From NCBI RefSeq assembly GCF_963662255.1, contig NW_026912157.1:213501-277500 (forward strand): a DNA stretch of 64,000 nt, in the 5' to 3' direction. Source of the stretch: Cinclus cinclus (lineage: Eukaryota > Chordata > Aves > Passeriformes > Cinclidae). How positions within the stretch are numbered: position 1 is the first letter of the stretch; each line of letters starts with the position of its first letter. Made by a program: the position numbers and the translations under genes. The notes under the pieces were generated by a model. The model had not been told where the DNA came from and did no database searches. It worked only from the letters and a program-made list of their open reading frames with translations. Positions 51,651-63,700 of this stretch are shown in pieces.

Positions 51651-52402
51651 CACCTGCCAAGTGGGCTCTTGAGTTTGGCTTCTTGGGGGAAAGTGCCTCC
51701 TTTCAAAGCCAACTTGCCTAACTAGCCTGCGGCCCGTGCTGGGCTTTTGCCGACAAAAATTCCATAAGGACGAGGATTTCTCCCAGGCCAAAGCTGCCCC
51801 CTCCTCCAAACCTGGCTGCCATCAGAGGCCCAAACGCGCCCCACAAAATGACACCTGCATTGAGGGTTCTTGAGTTTGGCTTCCTGGGGAAAAGTGCCTC
51901 CTTTCGGAGTCAACTTGCCTGCGGCCCATGCAGGGCTTTTGCCTACAAAAATTCCAGAAGGACGAGGATTTCTCCCAGACCAAAGCTGCCCCCTCCTCCA
52001 AACCTGGCTGCCATCGGAGGCCCAAACGTGCCCTACAAACTGACACCTGCCAAGTGGGCTCTTGAGTTTGGCTTCTTGGGTGGACGTGCCTCCTTTCAAA
52101 GCCAACTTGCCTGCGGCCCGTCCTGGGCTTTTGCCTACAAAAATTCCATAAGGACGAGGATTTCTCCCAGACCAAAGCTGCCCCCTCCTCCAAACCTGGC
52201 TGCCATCGGAGGCCCAAACGCGCCCTACAAAATGACATCTGCCAAGTTGCCTCTTGAGATTGGCTTCTTGCGGAAAAGTGCCTCCTTTCAAAGCCAACTT
52301 GCCTAACTAGCCTGCGGCCCGTGCTGGGCTTTAGACTACAAAAATTCCATAAGGACGAGGATTTCTCCCAGACCAAAGCTGCCCCCTCCTCCAAACCTGG
52401 CT
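50877..52402 (+). repeat. 1.5-kb duplicated segment, copy 1 (offset 6,253)
   Basis: It matches 57,130-58,655. Both copies share rare variants: ttgaggtttcttgag, gctataaaaattcc, ttgccgacaaaaattcc, ctacaaactgacacc, ggtggacgtgcctcc and ccaagttgcctcttgagatt. These make a recent common origin certain. Differences noted are catcagagg versus catcggagg (about 51,430/57,683) and cccaggcc versus cccagacc (about 51,787/58,040). Confidence 0.9.
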
Positions 52403-54742
52403 GACATCGGAGGCCCAAACGCACCCTAGAAAATGACACCTGCCAAGTGGGCTCTTGAGTTTGGCTTCTTGGGGAAAAGTGACTCCTTTCAAAATCAACT
52501 TGCCTGCGTCCCGTCCCGGGCTTTTGCTACAAAAATTCCATAAGGACGAGGATTCCTCCCAGACCAAAGCTGCCCCCTCCTCCAAACCTGGCTGCCATCG
52601 GAGGCCCAAACGCGCCCTACAAAATGACACCTGCCAAGTGGGCTCTTGAGTTTGGCTTCTTGGGGAAAATTGCCTCCTTTCGGAGTCAACTTGCCGGCGG
52701 CCCATGCAGGGCTTTTGCCTACAAAAATTCCATAAGGACGAGGATTTCTCCCAGACCAAAGCTGCCCCCTCCGCCAAACCTGGCTGCCATCGGAGGCCCA
52801 AACGCGCCCTACAAAATGACATCTGCCAAGCGGGCTCTTGAGTTTGGCTTCTTGAGGAAAAGTGCCTCCTTTCGGAGTCAACTTGCCGGCGGCCCATGCA
52901 GGGCTTTTGCCTCCAAAAATTCCATAAGGACGAGGATTTCTCCCAGACCAAAGCTGCCCCCTCCTCCAAACCTGGCTGCCATTGGAGGCCCAAACGTGCC
53001 CTACAAAATGACATCTGCCAAGTGGGCTCTTGAGTTTGGCTTCTTGGGTGGAAGTGCCTCCTTTCAAAGCCAACTTGCCTGCGGCCCGTCCTGGGCTTTT
53101 GCCTACAAAAATTCCATAAGGACGAGGATTTCTCCCAGACCAAAGCTGCCCCCTCCTCCAAACCTGGCTGCCATCGGAGGCCCAAACGCGCCCTACAAAA
53201 TGACATCTGCCAAGTGGGCTCTTGAGTTTGGCTTCTTGGGGATAAGTGCCTCCTTTCGGAGCCAACTTGCCTAACTTGCCTGCGGCCCATCCTGGGCTTT
53301 TGCTACAAAAATTCCATAAGGACGAGGATTTCTCCCAGACCAAAGCTGCCCCCTCCTCCAAACCTGGCTGCCATCGGAGGCCCAAACGCGCCCTACAAAA
53401 TGACATCTGCATTGTGAGTTCTTGAGTTTGGCTTCTTGGGGGAAAGTGCCTCCATTCAAAGCAACTTGCCTAACTTGCCTGCGGCCCATGCGGGGTTTTT
53501 GCCTACAAAAATTCCATAAGGACGAGGATTTCTCCCAGACCAAAGCTGCCCCCTCCTCCAAACCTGGCTGACATCGGAGGCCGAAACGTGCCCTACAAAA
53601 TGACATCTGCCAAGTGGGCTCTTGAATTTGGCTTCTTGGGTGGAAGTACCTCCTTTCAAAGCCAACTTGTCTGCGGCCCGTCCTGGGCTTTTGCCTACAA
53701 AAATTCCAGAAGGACGAGGATTTCTCCCAGGCCAAAGCTGCCCCCTCCTCCAAACCTGGCTGCCATCGGAGGCCCAAACGCGCCCCACAAAATGACATCC
53801 GCATTGAGGGTTCTTGAGTTTGGCTTCTTGGGGAAAAGTGCCTCCTTTCGGAGTCAACTTGCCTAACTTGCCTGCGGCCCATGTGGGGTTTTTGCCTACA
53901 AAAATTCCATAAGGACGAGGATTTCTCCCAGACCAAAGCTGCCCCCTCCTCCAAACCTGGCTGACATCGGAGGCCCAAACGCGCCCTACAAAATGACACC
54001 TGCCAAGTGGGCTCTTGAGTTTGGCTTCTTGGGGAAAAGTGACTCCTTTCAAAACCAACTTGCCTGCGTCCCGTCCTGGGCTTTTGCTACAAAAATTCCA
54101 TAAGGACGAGGATTCCTCCCAGACCAAAGCTGCCCCCTCCTCCAAACCTGGCTGCCATCGGAGGCCCAAACGCGCCCTACAAAATGACATCTGCCAAGTG
54201 GGCTCTTGAGTTTGGCTTCTTGGGGAAAAGTGCCTCCTTTCAAAGCCAACTTGCCTGCGGCCCGTCCTGGTCTTTTGCCTCCAAAAATTCCAGAAGGACG
54301 AGGATTTCTCCCAGACCAAAGCTGCCCCCTCCTCCAAACCTGGCTGCCATCGGAGGCCCAAACGCGCCCTACAAAATGACATCTGCCAAGTGGGCTCTTG
54401 AGTTTGGCTTCTTGCGGAAAAGTGCCTCCTTTAAAAGCCAACTTGCCTGCGGCCCATGCAGGGCTTTTGCCTACAAAAATTCCATAAGGACGAGGATTTC
54501 TCCCAGAACAAAGCTGCCCCCTCCTCCAAACCTGGCTGCCATCGGAGGCCCAAACGCGCCCTACAAAATAACATCTGCCAAGTGGGCTCTTGAGTTTGGC
54601 TTCTTGGGGAAAAGTGCCTCCTTTCGGAGCCAACTTGCCTAACTTGCCTGCGGCCCGTACTGGGCTTTTGAGTACAAAAATTCCAGAAGGACGAGGATTT
54701 CTCCCAGACCAAAGCTGCCCCCTCCTCCAAACCTGGCTGCCA
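52403..54742 (+). repeat. Mixed monomers, 52.4-54.7 kb
   Basis: These carry a one-base deletion (attcaaagcaacttgcc near 53,461) shared with about 45,066, in the same gcattgtg and tgggggaaagtgcc context. The two sites are therefore related copies about 8.4 kb apart. Other variants are cccaccctag-type changes (gcaccctagaaaatg near 52,425), cttgaggaaaag near 52,852, cttgtctgcggcc near 53,668, acatccgcattg near 53,797 and tttaaaagcc near 54,431. Confidence 0.8.
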
Positions 54743-56538
54743 TCAGAGGCCCAAACGCGCCCTACAAAATGACACCTGCCAAGTGGGCTCTTGAGTTTGG
54801 CTTCTTGGGGAAAAGTGCCTCCTTTCAAAGCCAACTTGCCTAACTTGCCTGCGGCCCGTCCTGGGCTTTTGCCTACAAAAATTCCAGAAGGACAAGGATT
54901 TCTCCCAGACCAAAGCTGCTCCCTCCTCCAAACCTGGCTGCCATCGGAGGCCCAAACGCGCCCTACAAAATGACATCTGCCAAGTGGGCTCTTGAGTTTG
55001 GCTTCTTGGGGAAAAGTGACTCCTTTCAAAACCAACTTGCCTGCGTCCCGTCCCGGACGATTGCTACAAAAATTCCATAAGGACGAGGATTCCTCCCAGA
55101 CCAAAGCTGCCCCCTCCGCCAAACCTGGCTGCCATCGGAGGCCCAAACGCGCCCTACAAAATGACATCTGCCAAGCGGGCTCTTGAGTTTGGCTTCTTGG
55201 GGAAAAGTGCCTCCTTTCGGAGTCAACTTGCCGGCGGCCCATGCAGGGCTTTTGCCTCCAAAAATTCCATAAGGACGAGGATTTCTCCCAGACCAAAGCT
55301 GCCCCCTCCTCCAAACCTGGCTGCCATCGGAGGCCCAAACGCGCCCTACAAAATGACACCTGCCAAGTGGGCTCTTGAGTTTGGCTTCTTGGGGAAAAGT
55401 GCCTCCTTTCGGAGCCAACTTGCCTAACTAGCCTGCGGCCTGTGCTGGGCTTTTGCCTACAAAAATTCCATAAGGACGAGGATTTCTCCCAGACCAAAGC
55501 TGCCCCCTCCTCCAAACCTGGCTGCCATCGGAGGCCCAAACGCGCCCTACAAAATGACATCTGCCAAGTGGGCTCTTGAGTTTGGCTTCTTGGGGAAAAG
55601 TGCCTCCTTTCAAAGCCAACTTGCCTGCGGCCCGTCCTGGTCTTTTGCCTCCAAAAATTCCATAAGTACGAGGATTTCTCCCAGACCAAAGCTGCCCCCT
55701 CCTCCAAACCTGGCTGCCATCGGAGGACCAAACGCGCCCCACAAAATGACACCTGCATTGAGGGTTCTTGAGTTTGGCTTCCTGGGGAAAAGTGCCTCCT
55801 TTCGGAGTCAACTTGCCTGCGGCCCATGCAGGGCTTTTGCCTACAAAAATTCCAGAAGGACGAGGATTTCTCCCAGACCAAAGCTGCCCCCTCCTCCAAA
55901 CCTGGCTGCCATCGGAGGCCCAAACGTGCCCTACAAAATGACATCTGCCAAGTGGGCTCTTGAGTTTGGCTTCTTGCGGAAAAGTGCCTCCTTTCAAAGC
56001 CAACTTGCCTGCGGCCCATGCAGGGCTTTTGCCTACAAAAATTCCATAAGGACGAGGATTTCTCCCAGAACAAAGCTGCCCCCTCCTCCAAACCTGGCTG
56101 CCATCGGAGGCCCAAACGCGCCCTACAAAATGACATCTGCCAAGTGGGTTCTTGAGTTTGGCTTCTTGGGGAAAAGTGCCTCCTTTCGGAGCCAACTTGC
56201 CTAACTTGCCTGCGGCACGTCCTGAGCTTTTGCCTACAAAAATTCCATAAGGACGAGGATTTCTCCCAGACCAAAGCTGCCCCCTCCTCCAAACCTGGCT
56301 GCCATCGGAGGCCGAAATGCGCCCTACAAAATGACACCTGCCAAGTGGGCTCTTGAGTTTGGCTTCTTGGGGAAAAGTGCCTCCTTTCAAAGCCAACTTG
56401 CCTAACTTGCCTGCGGCCCGTCCTGGGCTTTTGCCTACAAAAATTCCAGAAGGACAAGGATTTCTCCCAGACCAAAGCTGCTCCCTCCTCCAAACCTGGC
56501 TGCCATCGGAGGCCCAAACGCGCCCTACAAAATGACAT
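54049..56538 (-). other. 829-codon open frame created by satellite periodicity; not called as a gene
   Basis: This is the longest open frame in the window. Its translation is a chain of ~64-67-residue blocks, each the minus-strand reading of one monomer, and it changes peptide type wherever a 191-bp monomer shifts the frame. Hundreds of shorter frames on both strands have the same origin. There is no domain, no splice or promoter context, and no sign that substitutions avoid changing residues. The open frame follows from monomer lengths divisible by three in a GC-rich sequence with few minus-strand stop triplets. Transcription as satellite RNA cannot be excluded. Confidence 0.9.
54743..55728 (+). 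repeat. ~1-kb repeated segment, copy 2
   Basis: Partner of 45,945-46,930 (offset 8,798) and, from about 54,840, of 58,757-59,644 (offset 3,917). A private cataagtacgagg occurs near 55,665. Confidence 0.8.
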
Positions 56539-57129
56539 CTGCCAAGTGGGCTCTTGAGTTTGGCTTCTTGGGGAAAAGTGACTCCTTTCAAAACCAACTT
56601 GCCTGCGTCCCGTCCCGGACGATTGCTACAAAAATTCCATAAGGACGAGGATTCCTCCCAGACCAAAGCTGCCCCCTCCTCCAAACCTGGCTGCCATCGG
56701 AGGCCCAAACGCGCCCCACAAAATGACATCTGCCAAGTGGGTTCTTGAGTTTGGCTTCTTGGGGAAAAGTGCCTCCTTTCGGAGCCAACTTGCCTAACTT
56801 GCCTGCGGCCCGTACTGGGCTTTTGAGTACAAAAATTCCAGAAGGACGAGGATTTCTCCCAGACCAAAGCTGCCCCCTCCTCCAAACCTGGCTGCCATCG
56901 GAGGCCGAAACGCGCCCTACAAAATGACACCTGCCAAGTGGGCTCTTGAGTTTGGCTTCTTGGGGAAAAGTGCCTCCTTTCAAAGCCAACTTGCCTAACT
57001 TGCCTGCGGCCCGTCCTGGGCTTTTGCCTACAAAAATTCCAGAAGGACAAGGATTTCTCCCAGACCAAAGCTGCTCCCTCCTCCAAACCTGGCTGCCATC
57101 GGAGGCCCAAACGCGCCCTACAAAATGAC
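55729..57129 (+). repeat. Mixed monomers, 55.7-57.1 kb
   Basis: These are satellite monomers with gaggccgaaatgcg near 56,312 and a second acgatt-type 191-bp monomer near 56,630. The 201-bp monomers with ccagaaggacaagg (56,440 and 57,040) are the same subtype as those of the 3.9, 9.3 and 20.9 kb regions, so this subtype is distributed along most of the array. Confidence 0.78.
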
Positions 57130-58655
57130 ATCTGCCAAGTGGGCTCTTGAGTTTGGCTTCTTGGGGAAAAGTGACTCCTTTCAAAACCAACTTGCCTGTG
57201 TCCTGTCCCGGGCTTTTGCTACAAAAATTCCAGAAGGACGAGGATTTCTCCCAGACCAAAGCTGCCCCCTCCTCCAAACCTGGCTGCCATCGGAGGCCCA
57301 AACGCGCCCCACAAAATGACATCTGCATTGAGGTTTCTTGAGTTTGGCTTCTTGGGGAAAAGTGCCTCCTTTCGGAGCCAACTTGCCTAACTAGCCTGCG
57401 GCCCGTCCTGGGCTTTTGCCTCCAAAAATTCCATAAGGACGAGGATTTCTCCCAGGCCAAAGCTGCCCCCTCCTCCAAACCTGGCTGCCATCGGAGGCCC
57501 AAACGTGCCCTACAAAATGACACCTGCCAAGTGGGCTCTTGAGTTTGGCTTCTTGGGGAAAAGTGACTCCTTTCAAAACCAACTTGCCTGTGTCCCGTCC
57601 CGGGCTTTTGCTATAAAAATTCCATAAGGACGAGGATTTCTCCCAGACCAAAGCTGCCCCCTCCTCCAAACCTGGCTGCCATCGGAGGCCCAAACGTGCC
57701 CTACAAAATGACATCTGCCAAGTGGGCTCTTGAGTTTGGCTTCTTGGGTGGAAGTACCTCCTTTCAAAGCCAACTTGCCTGCGGCCCATCCTGGGCTTTT
57801 GCCTCCAAAAATTCCATAAGGACGAGGATTTCTCCCAGACCAAAGCTGCCCCCTCCTCCAAACCTGGCTGCCATTGGAGGCCCAAACGCGCCCTACAAAA
57901 TGACACCTGCCAAGTGGGCTCTTGAGTTTGGCTTCTTGGGGGAAAGTGCCTCCTTTCAAAGCCAACTTGCCTAACTAGCCTGCGGCCCGTGCTGGGCTTT
58001 TGCCGACAAAAATTCCATAAGGACGAGGATTTCTCCCAGACCAAAGCTGCCCCCTCCTCCAAACCTGGCTGCCATCAGAGGCCCAAACGCGCCCCACAAA
58101 ATGACACCTGCATTGAGGGTTCTTGAGTTTGGCTTCCTGGGGAAAAGTGCCTCCTTTCGGAGTCAACTTGCCTGCGGCCCATGCAGGGCTTTTGCCTACA
58201 AAAATTCCAGAAGGACGAGGATTTCTCCCAGACCAAAGCTGCCCCCTCCTCCAAACCTGGCTGCCATCGGAGGCCCAAACGTGCCCTACAAACTGACACC
58301 TGCCAAGTGGGCTCTTGAGTTTGGCTTCTTGGGTGGACGTGCCTCCTTTCAAAGCCAACTTGCCTGCGGCCCGTCCTGGGCTTTTGCCTACAAAAATTCC
58401 ATAAGGACGAGGATTTCTCCCAGACCAAAGCTGCCCCCTCCTCCAAACCTGGCTGCCATCGGAGGCCCAAACGCGCCCTACAAAATGACATCTGCCAAGT
58501 TGCCTCTTGAGATTGGCTTCTTGCGGAAAAGTGCCTCCTTTCAAAGCCAACTTGCCTAACTAGCCTGCGGCCCGTGCTGGGCTTTAGACTACAAAAATTC
58601 CATAAGGACGAGGATTTCTCCCAGACCAAAGCTGCCCCCTCCTCCAAACCTGGCT
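57130..58655 (+). repeat. 1.5-kb duplicated segment, copy 2
   Basis: Partner of 50,877-52,402, with the same rare variants. Agreement ends where this copy has ggctgccatcgg and cgcgccctac while the partner has ggctgacatcgg and cgcaccctag. Confidence 0.9.
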
Positions 58656-60744
58656 GCCATCGGAGGCCCAAACGCGCCCTACAAAATGACATCTGCCAAG
58701 TGGGTTCTTGAGTTTGGCTTCTTGGGGAAAAGTGCCTCCTTTCGGAGCCAACTTGCCTAACTTGCCTGCGGCCCGTCCTGGGCTTTTGCCTACAAAAATT
58801 CCAGAAGGACAAGGATTTCTCCCAGACCAAAGCTGCTCCCTCCTCCAAACCTGGCTGCCATCGGAGGCCCAAACGCGCCCTACAAAATGACATCTGCCAA
58901 GTGGGCTCTTGAGTTTGGCTTCTTGGGGAAAAGTGACTCCTTTCAAAACCAACTTGCCTGCGTCCCGTCCCGGACGATTGCTACAAAAATTCCATAAGGA
59001 CGAGGATTCCTCCCAGACCAAAGCTGCCCCCTCCGCCAAACCTGGCTGCCATCGGAGGCCCAAACGCGCCCTACAAAATGACATCTGCCAAGCGGGCTCT
59101 TGAGTTTGGCTTCTTGGGGAAAAGTGCCTCCTTTCGGAGTCAACTTGCCGGCGGCCCATGCAGGGCTTTTGCCTCCAAAAATTCCATAAGGACGAGGATT
59201 TCTCCCAGACCAAAGCTGCCCCCTCCTCCAAACCTGGCTGCCATCGGAGGCCCAAACGCGCCCTACAAAATGACACCTGCCAAGTGGGCTCTTGAGTTTG
59301 GCTTCTTGGGGAAAAGTGCCTCCTTTCGGAGCCAACTTGCCTAACTAGCCTGCGGCCTGTGCTGGGCTTTTGCCTACAAAAATTCCATAAGGACGAGGAT
59401 TTCTCCCAGACCAAAGCTGCCCCCTCCTCCAAACCTGGCTGCCATCAGAGGCCCAAACGCGCCCTACAAAATGACATCTGCCAAGTGGGCTCTTGAGTTT
59501 GGCTTCTTGGGGAAAAGTGCCTCCTTTCAAAGCCAACTTGCCTGCGGCCCGTCCTGGTCTTTTGCCTCCAAAAATTCCATAAGGACGAGGATTTCTCCCA
59601 GACCAAAGCTGCCCCCTCCTCCAAACCTGGCTGCCATCGGAGGCCCAAACGCGCCCTACAAAATGACACCTGCATTGAGGGTTCTTGAGTTTGGCTTCCT
59701 GGGGAAAAGTGCCTCTTTCGGAGTCAACTTGCCTGCGGCCCATGCAGGGCTTTTGCCTACAAAAATTCCAGAAGGACGAGGATTTCTCCCAGACCAAAGC
59801 TGCCCCCTCCTCCAAACCTGGCTGCCATCGGAGGCCCAAACGTGCCCTACAAAATGACACCTGCCAAGTGGGCTCTTGAGTTTGGCTTCTTGGGTGGAAG
59901 TGCCTCCTTTCAAAGCCAACTTGCCTGCGGCCCGTCCTGGGCTTTTGCCTACAAAAATTCCAGAAGGACGAGGATTTCTCCCAGACCAAAGCTGCCCCCT
60001 CCTCCAAACCTGGCTGCCATCGGAGGCCCAAACGCGCCCTACAAAATGACATTTGCCAAGTGGGCTCTTGAGTTTGGCTTCTTGGGGAAAAGTGCCTCCT
60101 TTCGGAGCCAACTTGCCTAACTTGCCTGCGGCCCGTCCTGGGCTTTTGCCTCCAAAAATTCCAGAAGGACGAGGATTTCTCCCAGACCAAAGCTGCCCCC
60201 TCCTCCAAACCTGGCTGCCATCGGAGGCCCAAACGTGCCCTACAAAATGACACCTGGCAAGTGGGCTCTTGAGTTTGGCTTCTTGGGGAAAAGTGACTCC
60301 TTTCAAAACCAACTTGCCTGTGTCCCGTCCCGGGCTTTTGCTACAAAAATTCCAGAAGGACGAGGATTTCTCCCAGACCAAAGCTGCCCCCTCCTCCAAA
60401 CCTGGCTGCCATCAGAGGCCCAAACGCGCCCCACAAAATGACATCTGCATTGAGGGTTCTTGAGTTTGGCTTCTTGGGGAAAAGTGCCTCCTTTCGGAGC
60501 CAACTTGCCTAACTTGCCTGCGGCCCGTCCTGGGCTTTTGGCTCCAAAAATTCCATAAGGACGAGGATTTCTCCCAGGCCAAAGCTGCCCCCTCCTCCAA
60601 ACCTGGCTGCCATCGGAGGCCCAAACGTGCCCTACAAAATGACACCTGCCAAGTGGGCTCTTGAGTTTGGCTTCTTGGGGAAAAGTGACTCCTTTCAAAA
60701 CCAACTTGCCTGTGTCCCGTCCCGGGCTTTTGCTACAAAAATTC
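58656..60744 (+). repeat. Mixed monomers, including ~1-kb segment copy 3
   Basis: Positions 58,757-59,644 match 54,840-55,727. Near 59,715 a monomer has lost one base by a route different from the usual 191-bp class (gtgcctctttcgg instead of gtgcctcctttcgg). The last 191-bp monomers of the window are near 60,350 and 60,735. Local variants include gacacctggcaag near 60,252 and cttttggctccaaaa near 60,537. Confidence 0.78.
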
Positions 60745-63700
60745 CATAAGGACGAGGATTTCTCCCAGACCAAAGCTGCCCCCTCCTCCAAACCTGGCTG
60801 CCATCGGAGGCCGAAACGCGCCCTACAAAATGACACCTGCCAAGTGGGCTCTTGAGTTTGGCTCCTTGGGTGGAAGTACCTCCTTTCAAAGCCAACTTGC
60901 CTGCGGCCCGTCCTGGGCTTTTGCCTACAAAAATTCCATAAGGACGAGGATTTCTCCCAGACCAAAGCTGCCCCCTCCTCCAAACCTGGCTGCCATCAGA
61001 GGCCCAAATGCGCCCCACAAAATGACATCTGCCAAGTGGGCTCTTGAGTTTGGCTTCTTGGGGAAAATTGCCTCCTTTCGGAGCCAACTTGCCTAACTTG
61101 CCTGCGGCCCGTCCTGGGCTTTTGCCTCCAAAAATTCCAGAAGGACGAGGATTTCTCCCAGACCAAAGCTGCCCCCTCCTCCAAACCTGGCTGCCATCGG
61201 AGGCCCAAACGCGCCCCACAAAATGACACCTGCATTGAGGGTTCTTGAGTTTGGCTTCCTGGGGAAAAGTGCCTCCTTTCGGAGTCAACTTGCCTGCGGC
61301 CCATGCAGGGCTTTTGCCTACAAAAATTCCAGAAGGACGAGGATTTCTCCCAGACCAAAGCTGCCCCCTCCTCCAAACCTGGCTGCCATCGGAGGCCCAA
61401 ACGTGCCCTACAAAATGACACCTGCCAAGTGGGCTCTTGAGTTTGGCTTCTTGGGTGGAAGTGCCTCCTTTCAAAGCCAACTTGCCTGCGGCCGGTCCTG
61501 GGCTTTTGCCTACAAAAATTCCATAAGGACGAGGATTTCTCCCAGACCAAAGCTGCCCCCTCCTCCAAACCTGGCTGCCATCGGAGGCCCAAACGCGCCC
61601 TACAAAATGACATCTGCCAAGTTGGCTCTTGAGATTGGCTTCTTGCGGAAAAGTGCCTCCTTTGAAAGCCAACTTGCCTAACTAGCCTGCGGCCCGTGCT
61701 GGGCTTTAGACTACAAAAATTCCAGAAGGACGAGGATTTCTCCCAGACCAAAGCTGCCCCCTCCTCCAAACCTGGCTGCCATCGGAGGCCCAAACGTGCC
61801 CTACAAAATGACACCTGCCAAGTGGGCTCTTGAGTTTGGCTTCTTGGGTGGAAGTGCCTCCTTTCAAAGCCAACTTGCCTGCGGCCGGTCCTGGGCTTTT
61901 GCCTACAAAAATTCCATAAGGACGAGGATTTCTCCCAGACCAAAGCTGCCCCCTCCTCCAAACCTGGCTGCCATCGGAGGCCGAAACGCGCCCTACAAAA
62001 TGACATCTGCCAAGTGGGCTCTTGAGATTGGCTTCTTGCGGAAAAGTGCCTCCTTTCAAAGCCAACTTGCCTAACTTGCCTGCGGCCCGTGCTGGGCTTT
62101 AGACTACAAAAATTCCACAAGGACGAGAATTTCTCCCAGACCAAAGCTGCCCCCTCCTCCAAACCTGGCTGCCATCAGAGGCCCAAACGCGCCCCACAAA
62201 ATGACATCTGCATTGAGGGTTCTTGAGTTTGGCTTCTTGGGGAAAAGTGCCTCCATTCGGAGCCAACTTGCCTACCTTGCCTGCGGCCCGTCCTGGGCTT
62301 TTGCCTCCAAAAATTCCATAAGGACGAGGATTTCTCCCAGACCAAAGCTGCCCCCTCCTCCAAACCTGGCTGCCATCGGAGGCCCAAACGTGCCCTACAA
62401 AATGACACCTGCCAAGTGGGCTCTTGAGTTTGGCTTCTTGGGGAAAAGTGACTCCTTTCAAAACCAACTTGCCTGTGTCCCGTCCCGGGCTTTTGCCTAC
62501 AAAAATTCCATAAGGACGAGGATTTCTCCCAGACCAAAGCTGCCCCCTCCTCCAAACCTGGCTGCCATCGGAGGCCCAAACGTGCCCTACAAAATGACAT
62601 CTGCCAAGTGGGCTCTTGAGTTTGGCTTCTTGGGTGGAAGTACCTCCTTTCAAAGCCAACTTGCCTGCGGCCCGTCCTGGGCTTTTGCCTACAAAAATTC
62701 CATAAGGATGAGGATTTCTCCCAGACCAAAGCTGCCCCCTCCTCCAAACCTGGCTGCCATCGGAGGCCCAAACGTGCCCTACAAAATGACACCTGCCAAG
62801 TGGGCTCTTGAGTTTGGCTTCCTGGGTGGAAGTACCTCCTTTCAAAGCCAACTTGCCTGCGGCCCGTCCTGGGCTTTTGCCTACAAAAATTCCATAAGGA
62901 CGAGGATTTCTCCCAGACCAAAGCTGCCCCCTCCTCCAAACCTGGCTGCCATCAGAGGCCCAAATGCGCCCCACAAAATGACAACTGCCAAGTGGGCTCT
63001 TGAGTTTGGCTTCTTGGGGAAAAGTGCCTCCTTTCGGAGCCAACTTGCCTAACTTGCCTGCGGCCCGTCCTGGGCTTTTGCCTACAAAAATTCCAGAAGG
63101 ACGAGGATTTCTCCCAGACCAAAGCTGCCCCCTCCTCCAAACCTGGCTGCCATCGGAGGCCCAAACGCGCCCCACCAAATGACACCTGCATTGAGGGTTC
63201 TTGAGTTTGGCTTCCTGGGGAAAAGTGCCTCCTTTCGGAGTCAACTTGCCTGCGGCCCATGCAGGGCTTTTGCCTACAAAAATTCCAGAAGGACGAGGAT
63301 TTCTCCCAGACCAAAGCTGCCCCCTCCTCCAAACCTGGCTGCCATCGGAGGCCCAAACGTGCCCTACAAAATGACACCTGCCAAGTGGGCTCTTGAGTTT
63401 GGCTTCTTGGGTGGAAGTGCCTCCTTTCAAAGCCAACTTGCCTGCGGCCGGTCCTGGGCTTTTGCCTACAAAAATTCCATAAGGACGAGGATTTCTCCCA
63501 GACCAAAGCTGCCCCCTCCTCCAAACCTGGCTGCCATCGGAGGCCCAAACGCGCCCTACAAAATGACATCTGCCAAGTGGGCTCTTGAGATTGGCTTCTT
63601 GCGGAAAAGTGCCTCCTTTCAAAGCCAACTTGCCTAACTAGCCTGCGGCCCGTGCTGGGCTTTAGACTACAAAAATTCCAGAAGGACGAGGATTTCTCCC

